A stretch of DNA of 64,000 nt from Vagococcus silagei (GCF_004795745.1 NZ_SDGV01000017.1:212042-276041); one strand, 5' to 3'; shown: positions 42,527-52,861, counted from the first letter of the stretch. Numbers and translations: made by a program. Notes: generated by a model not told the origin, from the sequence alone.

Positions 42527-43441
42527 TTAAGATAACTTGTGGACCACGACACGATCCAAGATATTTAGTATTTCTTCACCGGAAGCCAAATCTTCTGTGA
42601 ATGCTGTAGCACTTCCAGCTGCGACACCTAATTTTAATGCAGAAACACTATCATGATTAGTCCAATAGCTTTGAATGAATCCCGCGACCATTGAATCACC
42701 TGAGCCAACTGAATTAATCAACTCACCAGTCATACCTGGTGCTAGATAAGTTCCCTCTTGATTAAACAACACAGCACCTTCTTTTCCCATTGAGACCAAA
42801 ACATTTTTAGCGCCCATGGTAACCAGTTTTTCTCCATAAGGCAGCATCTCCTCTAAATTGGAAAAACTTGTTTGAAAAATTTCTGCTAATTCATGATGAT
42901 TGGGTTTAATCAACTCAGGATGATAAGCAACTAATTCTAATAATTCCGAACTACTGATATCTAACACAAACGGAACATGATTTTTTTCTAACATTTCTAA
43001 ACACATTTGATAAATATTTTTCGGGACACCTTGAGGAATACTGCCTGAAAAAACTACCAAATCCTCTAGCGTTAAATTTGAAAGCTGACTCATAAAATGC
43101 GCTAATTCATCTTGTTCGATCAATGGGCCTTGTCCATTAATCTCTGTTTCTTGATTACTTTTTAGTTTCACATTTATCCGATTCTCAGCTTTAATGGGCA
43201 CAAAATTTGTTTTAAGCTTTTCTTGCAATAATTTTTCTTGAATAAATTCTCCAGTAAAACCACCGACAAAGCCTAAATTAATTGACGATGTGCCTAAATT
43301 TTTTAAAACTCGGGAAACATTTATCCCTTTACCCCCAGGAAATTTATAATCTCTTGTCGCTTTATTTAAGTCCCCTGATTGAAACTCAGGAACAAAAACA
43401 ACATAATCTACTGCAGGGTTTAAAGTTACTGTGTATATCAT
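42527..43441 (-). CDS. fruK: 1-phosphofructokinase / tagatose-6-phosphate kinase family sugar kinase
   Basis: A 304-residue PfkB-type kinase. 'MIYTVTLNPAVDYVV', 'GGKGINVSRVLKNLG' (substrate binding) and 'NSVGSGDSMVAGFIQ' (catalytic Asp) match FruK/LacC. It phosphorylates fructose 1-phosphate to the 1,6-bisphosphate, or tagatose 6-phosphate; the two cannot be split safely. No fruA transporter or fruR regulator is adjacent, which is unusual because fruRKA usually form one operon. It follows ftsY by 85 bp with CTAGGAGGTAA before its ATG. Confidence 0.85.
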   Translation of the reverse strand: MIYTVTLNPAVDYVVFVPEFQSGDLNKATRDYKFPGGKGINVSRVLKNLGTSSINLGFVGGFTGEFIQEKLLQEKLKTNFVPIKAENRINVKLKSNQETEINGQGPLIEQDELAHFMSQLSNLTLEDLVVFSGSIPQGVPKNIYQMCLEMLEKNHVPFVLDISSSELLELVAYHPELIKPNHHELAEIFQTSFSNLEEMLPYGEKLVTMGAKNVLVSMGKEGAVLFNQEGTYLAPGMTGELINSVGSGDSMVAGFIQSYWTNHDSVSALKLGVAAGSATAFTEDLASGEEILNILDRVVVHKLS

Positions 43442-43526
43442 TACTATTACCTCCTAGACTTCGTACTGCGGGCTTCGTGAACTGCCAACGATGACTACTT
43501 GGAGGACTTAAATTAACACTATTTGC

Positions 43527-44900
43527 TTACTCGTAGTTTTCAATAACATCTTTAAACAGACCATAGACAAATTGATCTGGATTGAAATCATGTAAGTCAT
43601 CAATACCTTCACCTAAGCCTACCAATTTAACTGGTAATTTCAACTCATGACGAATAGCCAGAACAATACCACCTTTTGCTGTTCCATCAAGTTTTGATAA
43701 AACCAAACCAGTCACATCTGTCGTTTCTTTAAATTGTTTTGCTTGAATTAATGCATTTTGGCCTGTTGTAGCATCAACGACAAGTAATACTTCATGAGGT
43801 GCAGATGGATACTCACGCTCAATGACACGTTTCATTTTTTCAAGTTCTTTCATCAAGTTGACTTTATTTTGTAAACGTCCAGCTGTATCAACTAACAATA
43901 CATCATAGCCCTCTTTTTTTGTACGATCAACCGCATCAAAAACAACTGCCGCTGGATCACTACCTGGTTTGTGTCGGACAACTTCAACACCTGCACGTTC
44001 ACCCCAAACAACCAACTGATCAATCGCACCAGCTCTAAAAGTATCCGCTGCTGCCAAGAGTACTTTTTTACCTTCTTTGCGATAACGATTAGCCATTTTT
44101 CCAATACTAGTTGTTTTCCCAACACCGTTTACACCAACGAATAAAATAATCGTTGGGCCTGATGCTTGGAAATTGATCTCATTGTTCTCATTTTCACCCT
44201 CAGAGTCATAGATTTCCACAAGTTTTTCCACAATGGTGCGTTCGACATCTTTGGGCTTTTTCACGTTACGTAATTTAACTTCTTCTTGAAGCTCATCCGA
44301 AATTGTCATTGCCATATCAAAACCAACATCTGAACTGATTAAAGCTTCTTCTAATTCTTCAAAAAACTCATCATCTACAACACGGAAATTTGAAAACAAC
44401 TCATTCATAAATTGTCCAAAAGTACGACGTGATTTTTCTAATCCTTTGTCATATTTTTCCGTTGTTGATTTTGATTCTGTTGCAGCTTCTGCTACTTGTG
44501 CAACTTCCTGAACTTCTTCTTGGATTTCTTCTGTAGCTGTTTCTTCTAACAACTCAGGTTTTTCTTCCGGTTCCGGTACATCAGCCATTTCTTCAGTTTC
44601 AACCAATTCTGAGGTGCTAACTGGTTCCTCAACTGTAGGTTCTGTATCTACTTCTGATTCAGTGCTTTGGATTTTCTCTAATACTTGTTCTTCAGATACT
44701 GTTTCCTCTAATATAGGAGCAGGTTTTTCTTCCCCTGAATTTGGTTGTGCTTCTTCGACAGCCTCTTCATTTGTCTCATCGTCTTCTTTCGATTCTTGAG
44801 GCTCATCGATTTCAAGTATCGGCTCTTGTTGCAGTTCTTCTTGTTTTTCTTCCTCTGTTTCACCAAAGACTGCTTTTTTGATTTTATCAAAAATACCCAT
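43527..44900 (-). CDS. ftsY: signal recognition particle receptor FtsY
   Basis: A 457-residue SRP receptor. The N-terminal ~150 residues are a highly acidic, Glu/Val-rich membrane-association region. The NG domain follows with GTPase motifs 'GVNGVGKTTSIGKM' (G1), 'DTFRAGAIDQL' (insertion box), 'VDTAGRLQN' (G3) and 'LSKLDGTAKGG' (G4/5). It docks SRP-ribosome complexes at the membrane. It belongs to the rnc-smc-HAD-ftsY cluster conserved in Bacilli. The SRP gene ffh, which follows in B. subtilis, is not here. GGAGG lies 11 bp before the ATG. Confidence 0.97.
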   Translation of the reverse strand: MGIFDKIKKAVFGETEEEKQEELQQEPILEIDEPQESKEDDETNEEAVEEAQPNSGEEKPAPILEETVSEEQVLEKIQSTESEVDTEPTVEEPVSTSELVETEEMADVPEPEEKPELLEETATEEIQEEVQEVAQVAEAATESKSTTEKYDKGLEKSRRTFGQFMNELFSNFRVVDDEFFEELEEALISSDVGFDMAMTISDELQEEVKLRNVKKPKDVERTIVEKLVEIYDSEGENENNEINFQASGPTIILFVGVNGVGKTTSIGKMANRYRKEGKKVLLAAADTFRAGAIDQLVVWGERAGVEVVRHKPGSDPAAVVFDAVDRTKKEGYDVLLVDTAGRLQNKVNLMKELEKMKRVIEREYPSAPHEVLLVVDATTGQNALIQAKQFKETTDVTGLVLSKLDGTAKGGIVLAIRHELKLPVKLVGLGEGIDDLHDFNPDQFVYGLFKDVIENYE

Positions 44901-44916
44901 AACTTCTTTGTCCTCC

Positions 44917-45735
44917 TTATTGATAGTCTGGTAAAACTAAAGTTTCAATGGCATGTGCGACACCATCTTCTTCATTAGTTGTACTGACAAATTGTGCTAC
45001 TTTTTTTAATTCTGGATTGCCATTTCCCATGACGACACCTATTCCAGCATATTCGATCATTGAACGATCATTTTCTTCATCACCAATCGCCATCACTTCT
45101 GCTTGTTCAATACCTAAATGAGTCGCTAACTCATTAATTGCATTTGCCTTACTAACTTCTGGATGTAAAATCTCTAACAATCTTGTCCGTGATTTCATCA
45201 TATTGAATTTTTGATAGTAATCAGTTGGTATTACCTTGATTTTTTCATCTAAATAATCCATTTCATATGCTACAACCATCTTATGATATGGAATATCTTT
45301 TGGCAACTCTTCCAATGTCACATCCTCATAAGAAAGGATTGGATTTAATGTTTGATAAATTGATGGATGCTCTTTTGCAGTCGGCAGATGATAGCAAGTT
45401 GCTTCGCTAATTACATCTAAAGGTAAATCAATTTTCTGCATTAAGGTAAAGACATCTTCCACTTGGGAACGGTTTAGAAAATGCGCACGCATTACTTCAC
45501 CACTCGCGTTAGCCTGTACGGCACCACCATTAAAAGTAATGCTATAATCACCAGTATCCCTAAGGCCAATTTCATCAATGATAGCCTCTATTGCTGCTAA
45601 TGGTCGACCTGTACAAATCACAATTTTCACACCTAATGCTTTCGCTTGGCGTAAACAGTCAATATTCTTTTGCGAAATTGTTTTATCTTTTTTTAAAAGT
45701 GTGCCATCTAAATCTAACGCAATTAACTTTATCAA
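44917..45735 (-). CDS. Cof-type HAD-superfamily phosphatase
   Basis: A 272-residue HAD hydrolase of the Cof/YidA branch. 'IALDLDGTLLKKDKTIS' (catalytic DxDGT), 'ICTGRPLAAI' and 'VMAIGDEENDRSMI' (GDxxND) are intact, with the large alpha/beta cap in the middle. It dephosphorylates sugar phosphates, FMN or pyridoxal phosphate. The start is a TTG at 45735, with GGGAGGA 10 bp upstream; starting earlier would overlap smc. It lies between smc and ftsY in the same transcript, 13 bp after smc and 16 bp before ftsY. Confidence 0.93.
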   Translation of the reverse strand: MIKLIALDLDGTLLKKDKTISQKNIDCLRQAKALGVKIVICTGRPLAAIEAIIDEIGLRDTGDYSITFNGGAVQANASGEVMRAHFLNRSQVEDVFTLMQKIDLPLDVISEATCYHLPTAKEHPSIYQTLNPILSYEDVTLEELPKDIPYHKMVVAYEMDYLDEKIKVIPTDYYQKFNMMKSRTRLLEILHPEVSKANAINELATHLGIEQAEVMAIGDEENDRSMIEYAGIGVVMGNGNPELKKVAQFVSTTNEEDGVAHAIETLVLPDYQ

Positions 45736-45748
45736 AATTTTTTCCTCC

Positions 45749-48700
45749 CTAGTTATCACTTGGTTCTTCATAATCTTCCAAACGAACGGATACCATCTTT
45801 GAAACACCAGACTCTTGCATCGTCACACCATACAAACGATTTGCAGCCTCCATCGTTCCTTTACGGTGAGTAATCACGATAAATTGACGCTCGTCACCAA
45901 ATTCTTTTAAATAATGACCAAAACGCGCCACATTAGCGTCATCTAACGCAGCCTCAACCTCATCTAAAATACAGAAAGGAACAGGACGTGCTTGAATGAT
46001 TGCAAACAACAAAGCAATCGCTGTTAAGGCTCTTTCGCCACCAGATAATAAACTTAGTTGTTGTAATTTTTTACCTGGAGGACAAGCAATAATTTCAATC
46101 CCTGTATTCAATAAGTCGGTTGGATCTGTTAACTCTAAGTCGGCATGACCGCCGGCAAACATTTTAGGGAAAACGACTTGGAATTCAGCACGAATATCAC
46201 AAAAGACATCATGGAATTTTTCAATGACAAGTGCATCCATCTCATCCATCGTTGTGAATAACTCTTCTTTAGCTGTTAATAAGTCGTTCCTTTGAACCGT
46301 TAGAAACTCAAAACGTTCCATTACCTCATCATATTGCTCGATTGATTGTAAGTTGACCGCGCCTAAAGCTGTCATTTTTTGCTTCAATTTTTTAATCTCA
46401 CTTTTAGCTTGCGTAAACTCTAATACTAGTGGGAATTGTTCACGTGCCGCCTCAAATGTTAATTGATACTCTGATTGTAGATACTCCAATGAGTGATCTA
46501 GCGAGACGCCCGCACGGTTTTTATTAACTTCCATATCCGTTTTATTATCAATTAAATATTGTAACGCTTTGTTTTGTTCCATTAAATGTTCGTCAGCTTG
46601 TTTGACACTTAAATAAACTTGCTCACGTTTTTCTTTTAGCGTGAAGATGGTATTTTGCAATTCAGCAAGAAGTTCTTTATCTACAGACATCTTAGCAATA
46701 ATTTGCTCAGCTTGTTCTGTTGAAATGTTTTGTTCCGAATCAGTTGAGCTCAGTAAGCGTTCCAAGTCAGTAACCTCTTGCTGTGTTTCTTCTTGTTGCG
46801 CTCTTTTTTCCTTAATTCGCGCACGGATATGTTCCAGCTGTTCTGTCACAACCGCAAACTGAGCTTGTTTATCTGCTAACTCTTTTTGTAGCAGTTCTTT
46901 TCGTTTTTGATTTGTTTCTTCAAGGTTACCTTGTTGATTCATTAATTCATCAAGTTGCGTGCGACGCTCAGTCAATTCTTGAAGTGCTTCTTCAAGTTGT
47001 TCTTTTTCTTCTTGATAGTTTTCCAAGAAGCGTTGTAGTTCTTTCTTTTCAAACTCAAACGCAGCACGCTCTTTAGATTGTCGCTCTAAAGTCATCGTCA
47101 GTTGCTCCAACTGATTAGATGTCGTTTGTAAAGTAAATCTAAGCTCTTCACCACGAGCGCGATCTCTTTCTAAAATCGTTTTTAATTGTTCAAATTCTTG
47201 TTTTAAATCAGCAACCGTTTTTTCTTTCGTTTGATACAATTGCTCCATTTGTTTCACTTGTTTTTGTAACTCAGTTAATTCTTCTGCTTGTGAAAACAAA
47301 TTAGCATTGGCACCACGTTTCGTTGCACCACCAGTCATTGAACCACCAGGATTCATCACGTCACCATCTAAAGAGACGACACGATATTGATAGTTTACTG
47401 ATTTTGCTAAAGCATTTGCTGAATTCAAATCTTTAGCGATCAATGTCATCCCTAATAAATTAGAGACAACCGAACTCACTTGATTGGAGTAAGTTACCAG
47501 TTCACTCGCAATACCTAAAAAGCCAGTTTCATTTTGAACTCTACTTTTGATCGAAGCATTTAAGTCTCGTCGTTTGATCGTCGTTAACGGTAAGAACGTC
47601 GCACGACCTGCTCGTTGTTGTTTCAAGTAGCTAATACCTGCTCGCGCATCTGATTCCGCCTCCGTCACGATAAATTGTGCAGCTCCGCCAAGAGCAGTTT
47701 CAATTGCCAAACGATACTCTTTAGGGACAGTTATTAATTCTGCAACCGCTCCAACAATACCTGTTAATTGATTTTTTGCTTTTAAGACTGCTCGCACACC
47801 TTGATAAAAACCAGTGTAACTTTCTTTAACATCTTGGAGTGTCTTTTCACGCGCCTGTGCTTGTTGAAGAATTTTTAAGGCTTCATACATTTGTCGCTCA
47901 GATATTTGTGTTGTTCGTTCAACTTCATCAAAACGAATTTTGTTAGTTTGATATTGCTCAATCACTTGTGTCATTTCAAGTTTCAATTGCTCTTCTTCTT
48001 TTTGCAATTGTTCTTGTTTTTCAAGACTTTCATTCTCGCTATTCGTCATTTCATCAAACTGTTGAATGTCTTTTTGACTACGAGTCATTTCCTGTGTGTA
48101 TTGGCGCTCCAAATATTTTAAATCATTGTTAATATTTGTTTGTTGTTGCATCACTTCTACATAGTCACTACGTAAATCTTCAAGCTGTTCTTTTACTGAA
48201 CGGCTCACTTTTGACAACTCCAACTCTAACTCCGAGATTCGTTTTTCTAACACGTGACTAACACTTTGTTTTTCACGTTGTTCTTGTTTTAATCCGTCTA
48301 GTTGAGCAGAAACTTCAACTAGCTTTTGTTTCAACACAGCAATACTTTGCTGGTGCTGTTCTAGCGTTATTTTGGTGTTTTTTTGTCTCTCATCATAAAC
48401 TTTCTTTTGACCTTCTAATTGCTCATAAGCCGTCGTCAACGCTAAGAGATCGGCCTGTTTTTTTTCAGTGGTGTCATTTAGTTCATCACGTTCAGCTTTT
48501 AATTGCTGGCTTGATTGCTCTAACTCTGAGATTTGTTGTTGTCCCATTTTTATTTTTTGATTAATTTCTGTTAAAGCCGTACTTTGTTCTTCCCAAACTG
48601 TTTTAAAACGATTAATCTCTTCAACCGTTACACTCACATCAACTTGTGTTAATTCTTCTTTCATTTCAAGATACTGACGCGCAACGAGGCTCTGTTCTTT

Positions 48701-49315
48701 TAATGGTTCCAACTGACTTTCTAATTCAAGGATAATATCTTGGAGTCGATCCAAATTATCTTCTGTTTCAAACAAACGTCTTTCAGCTTCTTTTTTACGT
48801 GTTTTATATTTTAAAACACCTGCAGCTTCCTCAAAAATACCACGACGATCTTCTGGTTTACTGTTAAAGATTTCTTCAACTTTACCTTGTGAAATAATTG
48901 AGAATGATTCTTTACCCAATCCTGAATCCATGAATAATTGCACAATATCTTTCAGACGACAGTTGCTTTTATTTATAAAGAAATCACTATCACCAGAACG
49001 ATTGAGGCGTCTAGTAATACTGACTTCTTGATAATCGATAGGTAACGTTTGCTCGGAATTATCTAACACCATTGTCACTTCAGCAACATTTAGTGGTGAA
49101 CGTGAAGAAGAGCCAGCAAAAATGACATCTGGCATTTTACCACCACGCAAATTTTTTGCTGACTGTTCTCCTAACGCCCATCGGACGGCTTCGATAATAT
49201 TACTTTTTCCACTACCATTAGGACCTACAACTGCTGTAAGTCCTTTATTAAATTCAATCACTGTTCGATCTGCAAAAGACTTAAACCCTGCAATTTCTAA
49301 ACGCTTTAAATACAC
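45749..49315 (-). CDS. smc: chromosome segregation protein SMC
   Basis: A 1188-residue condensin ATPase. Residues 1-160 hold the N-terminal ATPase half ('VVGPNGSGKSNIIEA', Walker A). Two long coiled coils (~165-500 and ~675-1015) flank a hinge near residues 520-640 ('GAVAELITVPKEYRLAIETA'). The C-terminal half has the signature 'LSLLSGGERALTAIALLFA' and Walker B 'FCILDEVEAALDDANVAR'. It dimerises through the hinge and, with ScpA and ScpB (encoded elsewhere), organises the chromosome. The start is a GTG at 49315 with AAAGGAGAC ahead, 18 bp after rnc. Confidence 0.98.
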   Translation of the reverse strand: MYLKRLEIAGFKSFADRTVIEFNKGLTAVVGPNGSGKSNIIEAVRWALGEQSAKNLRGGKMPDVIFAGSSSRSPLNVAEVTMVLDNSEQTLPIDYQEVSITRRLNRSGDSDFFINKSNCRLKDIVQLFMDSGLGKESFSIISQGKVEEIFNSKPEDRRGIFEEAAGVLKYKTRKKEAERRLFETEDNLDRLQDIILELESQLEPLKEQSLVARQYLEMKEELTQVDVSVTVEEINRFKTVWEEQSTALTEINQKIKMGQQQISELEQSSQQLKAERDELNDTTEKKQADLLALTTAYEQLEGQKKVYDERQKNTKITLEQHQQSIAVLKQKLVEVSAQLDGLKQEQREKQSVSHVLEKRISELELELSKVSRSVKEQLEDLRSDYVEVMQQQTNINNDLKYLERQYTQEMTRSQKDIQQFDEMTNSENESLEKQEQLQKEEEQLKLEMTQVIEQYQTNKIRFDEVERTTQISERQMYEALKILQQAQAREKTLQDVKESYTGFYQGVRAVLKAKNQLTGIVGAVAELITVPKEYRLAIETALGGAAQFIVTEAESDARAGISYLKQQRAGRATFLPLTTIKRRDLNASIKSRVQNETGFLGIASELVTYSNQVSSVVSNLLGMTLIAKDLNSANALAKSVNYQYRVVSLDGDVMNPGGSMTGGATKRGANANLFSQAEELTELQKQVKQMEQLYQTKEKTVADLKQEFEQLKTILERDRARGEELRFTLQTTSNQLEQLTMTLERQSKERAAFEFEKKELQRFLENYQEEKEQLEEALQELTERRTQLDELMNQQGNLEETNQKRKELLQKELADKQAQFAVVTEQLEHIRARIKEKRAQQEETQQEVTDLERLLSSTDSEQNISTEQAEQIIAKMSVDKELLAELQNTIFTLKEKREQVYLSVKQADEHLMEQNKALQYLIDNKTDMEVNKNRAGVSLDHSLEYLQSEYQLTFEAAREQFPLVLEFTQAKSEIKKLKQKMTALGAVNLQSIEQYDEVMERFEFLTVQRNDLLTAKEELFTTMDEMDALVIEKFHDVFCDIRAEFQVVFPKMFAGGHADLELTDPTDLLNTGIEIIACPPGKKLQQLSLLSGGERALTAIALLFAIIQARPVPFCILDEVEAALDDANVARFGHYLKEFGDERQFIVITHRKGTMEAANRLYGVTMQESGVSKMVSVRLEDYEEPSDN

Positions 49316-49333
49316 GAAATTTAAGTCTCCTTT

Positions 49334-50044
49334 CTAATTATGTTCCATTCTGCGACGACTTAAGTTAAATAATGCGACTTGGGCTGCTTTTTGCTCAGCA
49401 CCTTTTTTTGATTTACCTGATCCCATGCCAAGAACGCTACCATCTGCACTCACTTCAACAGAAAAAATACGTTCATGTGCCGGCCCTTCTTCATTAATCA
49501 AATCGTAGACAATCGAAACATCACCATTTTTTTGTAGTATTTCTTGAAGTGCTGTTTTATGATCCATCTCATGTGAAAAAGCACCAGCTTCAATTTTTGG
49601 AATAACAACCTGATTAATAAACGTACGTGCAGCTTCCGCTCCTTGATCTAAATAAAGTGCACCAAGGAATGATTCAAATAAGTCGCAAAGTAAAGATGCT
49701 CTTTCACGTCCTTTTGAATTTTCTTCCCCCTTACCTAAACGAATACATTGATCAAACTGACATTCTTTCGCAAAGCTGGCTAAACTTTCTTCGCAAACAA
49801 TCGTTGCTCTCAATTTAGTCAATTTTCCTTCAGGTAAGTCTTGATTATGTTGATACAGATATTCAGAAATAATAAGTTCTAAAACTGCATCCCCTAAAAA
49901 TTCTAAACGTTCATTATCAGAAAGTTCCAAATGTCGATGCTCATTCACATAGGATGAATGTGTAAAGGCTTGATTTAGCAAATCAATGTTTTTAAAAACG
50001 ATATCGTAATTTTCTTTTACTAATTTTTGTAAATCTTGTGTCAC
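49334..50044 (-). CDS. rnc: ribonuclease III
   Basis: A 236-residue double-strand-specific RNase. The N-terminal endonuclease domain carries 'NERLEFLGDAVLELIISEYLY' (signature, here shortened to 20 residues: 'NERLEFLGDAVLELIISEYL') and 'ASLLCDLFESFLGALYLDQG'. The C-terminal ~70 residues are a double-stranded RNA-binding domain ('DHKTALQEILQKNGD...GSGKSKKGAEQKAAQVAL'). It processes rRNA and regulates mRNAs. The GTG at 50044 has a GGATGAGAG site. Its place ahead of smc matches the rnc-smc order in B. subtilis. In that organism acpA precedes rnc directly; here opp is in between. Confidence 0.97.
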   Translation of the reverse strand: MTQDLQKLVKENYDIVFKNIDLLNQAFTHSSYVNEHRHLELSDNERLEFLGDAVLELIISEYLYQHNQDLPEGKLTKLRATIVCEESLASFAKECQFDQCIRLGKGEENSKGRERASLLCDLFESFLGALYLDQGAEAARTFINQVVIPKIEAGAFSHEMDHKTALQEILQKNGDVSIVYDLINEEGPAHERIFSVEVSADGSVLGMGSGKSKKGAEQKAAQVALFNLSRRRMEHN

Positions 50045-50111
50045 AAACTCTCATCCTTTCATTTAAACAAACTGTCCTTTCATTATACTTGGTTTTGTCT
50101 TGATTTAAAAC

Positions 50112-50153
50112 AAAAACTATCAATTTGAGAGGGTTCCCTCAAATTGATAGTCA
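50112..50153 (-). terminator. terminator of the opp operon
   Basis: ACTATCAATTTGAG and CTCAAATTGATAGT form a 14-bp perfect stem around an 8-nt loop, followed on the minus strand by TTTTTG. It lies 11 bp after the oppA stop and before rnc. Confidence 0.9.
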
Positions 50154-50163
50154 AAATTGTAAA

Positions 50164-51942
50164 TTATTTTCTTGATTCAGCTGTTACACCGATTTCTGCC
50201 CAAGGATTTGTTGGTGCGTCATATGCCCAATCAAAACCAGTTACACGTTCGCTAATCGGACGAACTTCGTTTCTGTATAGAGTTGGAATTGCAAAAGCTT
50301 CTTCTTTCGCATATTCTTGCCACTCTTTAAATGCTTTCAAACGGTAATCAGCATCAAACGATTTATTAGAATCAATGTTTTTCAATAACTTAGTATTTTC
50401 TTCACTTGTAAAACGAGTGTAGTTAAACGCTGCTTTAGGACCATACAGTCCAGTTGGAGAAGGATTTGACCCTGTTCCCCAAGCTGCTTGATAAACATCG
50501 ATTTCTGGATCATCATTTTGTAATTTATCGTAGAACGCATTTTGGTCAAGTAAACGGCCAGTTGTAAGTTTCACATCTAATCCGATTTCTTTCCATTGGT
50601 TCATGTAGTATTCTGCTAATGGTTGCGCAGTATCGCCACCTGACATTGAAGCAAACTTAATTTCAAGTTTTTCACCCTTAGGATCACGACGGAAATCTTC
50701 ACCATCTTTTTTCTTGTAACCAGCTTCATCTAATAATTTATTTGCTTTGTCCATGTCTTGCTTATAACCCTTAACATCTTTGGCATGGAATTTTGCAAAC
50801 ACAGGTGGAATTAAAGTAGAACCATCTGTACGTAGCCCATTGTAGAATTTATCAGCCACTACTTTGTTATCTACAGCGTAAGCCATTGCTTGACGTAATG
50901 ATTTGTTTGCCATTTTAGCATCTTTATTGTACTCAATTGTACTGTCGCCAGCAATTTTACCCATCTTGAAGCCTAAGTAAGAGTATGATAATTCTTGACG
51001 ACCTAAGATTTCATAACCTTTAACGTCTTTATAGTTTGGATATGAATCAGTTGGCATCTTGATAACCATGTCATAATTTTGAGATTTTAACCCTTCAACA
51101 ATCGATTTGCTTGGTGTTACTTTGGTTACAATCTTATCTAATTTTGGTTTTTCACCATAATAGTATTCGTTAGGTACGTATTCAACACTTTCTCCACGAA
51201 CAACCTTATTGATTTTATATGGTCCAAATGTCACTGGTGTCTTACGAACTGCATCGCTTGAAACCATGTCTTTGACGGGAATATCTTTAAATACATGAGC
51301 CGGGACTGCTGAACGCCAAATTTCTTCACCTGATTGCGTCATACCTGGATTCATTTCAACGTAGCTGATTTCAACTGTTTTATCATCAATTTTCTTGATA
51401 CCAGAAATGTTTTCTGCTTTACCAGTATGATAATCTTCCATACCTACAATATTACGGAAGTTTTCACCATAACGAATGCCTGTATAGTCTTTATGACCTA
51501 CAATACGGTATGGTTCCATAATATCTTCTGCAACAACTGGTTTGCCATCTGACCATTTAGCCTCTTTTGTTAAAGTAATAGTAGCTTTTTTAGCGTCTAC
51601 GTCTAGCTCTTGTTTAGCTACCCCTTTATCATTTATTTCAAAATTGTCATCAGACATGAATAACGATTCATGAGAAGGTTCCATCATAACATTATCATTG
51701 TTGTCTTCATAAAAAATTTCACTGAAAATACCTGGGAATTGCGTTTCCATCACTGCGGCAACTTCTAAAGTTCCGCCTTTAATCGCTTTATCTTTATTTG
51801 TTGCTTTGATTGGGAATTTTGAAATGTCTTCCGTTGCTGTTTCCTTACTGTTACCACCTTTTTCTTTGTTACCGCATGCTGCTAACCCGATTGTTGCAAC
51901 TGCACTTAGTGCAACTACACTCATTAGTTTTTTGTACTTCAT
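50164..51942 (-). CDS. oppA: oligopeptide-binding lipoprotein OppA
   Basis: A 592-residue extracellular solute-binding protein of family 5. The lipoprotein signal is 'MKYKKLMSVVALSAVATIGL' with the lipobox cysteine at residue 23 (LAAC). 'TLTKEAKWSDGKPVVAEDI' and 'LRQAMAYAVDNKVVADKFY' are typical for the family. It delivers peptides to OppBC; in Enterococcaceae relatives OppA-type proteins also take up signalling peptides. The start at 51942 has AGGAGGTAGAAGG ahead; a longer frame begins inside oppC. It is the last and, by position, often the most expressed gene of the operon. Confidence 0.96.
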   Translation of the reverse strand: MKYKKLMSVVALSAVATIGLAACGNKEKGGNSKETATEDISKFPIKATNKDKAIKGGTLEVAAVMETQFPGIFSEIFYEDNNDNVMMEPSHESLFMSDDNFEINDKGVAKQELDVDAKKATITLTKEAKWSDGKPVVAEDIMEPYRIVGHKDYTGIRYGENFRNIVGMEDYHTGKAENISGIKKIDDKTVEISYVEMNPGMTQSGEEIWRSAVPAHVFKDIPVKDMVSSDAVRKTPVTFGPYKINKVVRGESVEYVPNEYYYGEKPKLDKIVTKVTPSKSIVEGLKSQNYDMVIKMPTDSYPNYKDVKGYEILGRQELSYSYLGFKMGKIAGDSTIEYNKDAKMANKSLRQAMAYAVDNKVVADKFYNGLRTDGSTLIPPVFAKFHAKDVKGYKQDMDKANKLLDEAGYKKKDGEDFRRDPKGEKLEIKFASMSGGDTAQPLAEYYMNQWKEIGLDVKLTTGRLLDQNAFYDKLQNDDPEIDVYQAAWGTGSNPSPTGLYGPKAAFNYTRFTSEENTKLLKNIDSNKSFDADYRLKAFKEWQEYAKEEAFAIPTLYRNEVRPISERVTGFDWAYDAPTNPWAEIGVTAESRK

Positions 51943-51961
51943 CCTTCTACCTCCTATTTTT

Positions 51962-52861
51962 TTAGCCCAAACGTTGACGCGCATCTGCAGAACGTTTAAA
52001 CGCTTGACCTACATAGTTTATACTTAACATCAACACTAAAATTAAGAGTGATGCTGGAGCCCAAATCCATAACTTATTAGATAAAACATCACCATTTGAC
52101 GCATATCCAATTAATGTACCCAAACTTGGTGTTGTTGGTGGCAACCCAAATCCTAGGTAAGACATTGTCGTCTCAATTCCGATATTTCCGGCAAAATTAA
52201 TCGTTAAGTTTGTAATAATTAAAGAACTCAAGTTAGGCATTAATTCACCAAACATGATTTTAAAATCACTCGTACCCAATGTTTTAGAAGCACTGATGTA
52301 GTCACGACGAACTTCAGATAACGTCTTACCTCTGAATAGACGTGCTTTAGCAACCCAATAAAAGGCACTCATAATTCCTACAAAACTATACACATTATAA
52401 TTCGGCGTAATCGTTACAAATACAATAATAATCATCATAATTGGTAAAATCATGATAAAATCGACAATTCTCATGATAATCGAATCAATCATACCACCAT
52501 AGTAACCAGTAATAATTCCTAGACCAACTCCTATTACTGACGTGATTATTGTAATTGAGAATCCAATAACAATTGAATTTCTCGCCCCAATAATAAGTTG
52601 TCCAAATACGTCACGGCCACCTTCATCTGCCCCTAGTATCCAGCCATTTCCTGGGGAATTATATTTATCTAAAATACTCACTTTCATTACTGACTCTTGA
52701 TCTAAAAATAAGGCTGAAATAAAAATCCCTAAAAGTAAAACAACTAATAATACAAGTGAAAACATTGCCATTTTATCTTTTTTAAATTCTCTCGCAATCA
52801 TTTTTAAACCTGTTGGCGGTGCACTTACCGCTTCTGGTTGAATATTTTTTTCTTTAGTCAT
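51962..52861 (-). CDS. oppC: oligopeptide permease membrane protein OppC
   Basis: A 299-residue ABC permease. About six hydrophobic helices follow an N-terminal polar tail ending in 'LKMIAREFKKDKMAMFSLVL' (OppC_N domain). 'GRDVFGQLIIGARNSIVIGF' and the EAA-type loop 'YISASKTLGTSDFKIMFGELM' that touches the ATPases are present. Pairs with OppB to form the peptide channel. It lies 33 bp after oppB and 19 bp before oppA. Confidence 0.96.
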   Translation of the reverse strand: MTKEKNIQPEAVSAPPTGLKMIAREFKKDKMAMFSLVLLVVLLLGIFISALFLDQESVMKVSILDKYNSPGNGWILGADEGGRDVFGQLIIGARNSIVIGFSITIITSVIGVGLGIITGYYGGMIDSIIMRIVDFIMILPIMMIIIVFVTITPNYNVYSFVGIMSAFYWVAKARLFRGKTLSEVRRDYISASKTLGTSDFKIMFGELMPNLSSLIITNLTINFAGNIGIETTMSYLGFGLPPTTPSLGTLIGYASNGDVLSNKLWIWAPASLLILVLMLSINYVGQAFKRSADARQRLG

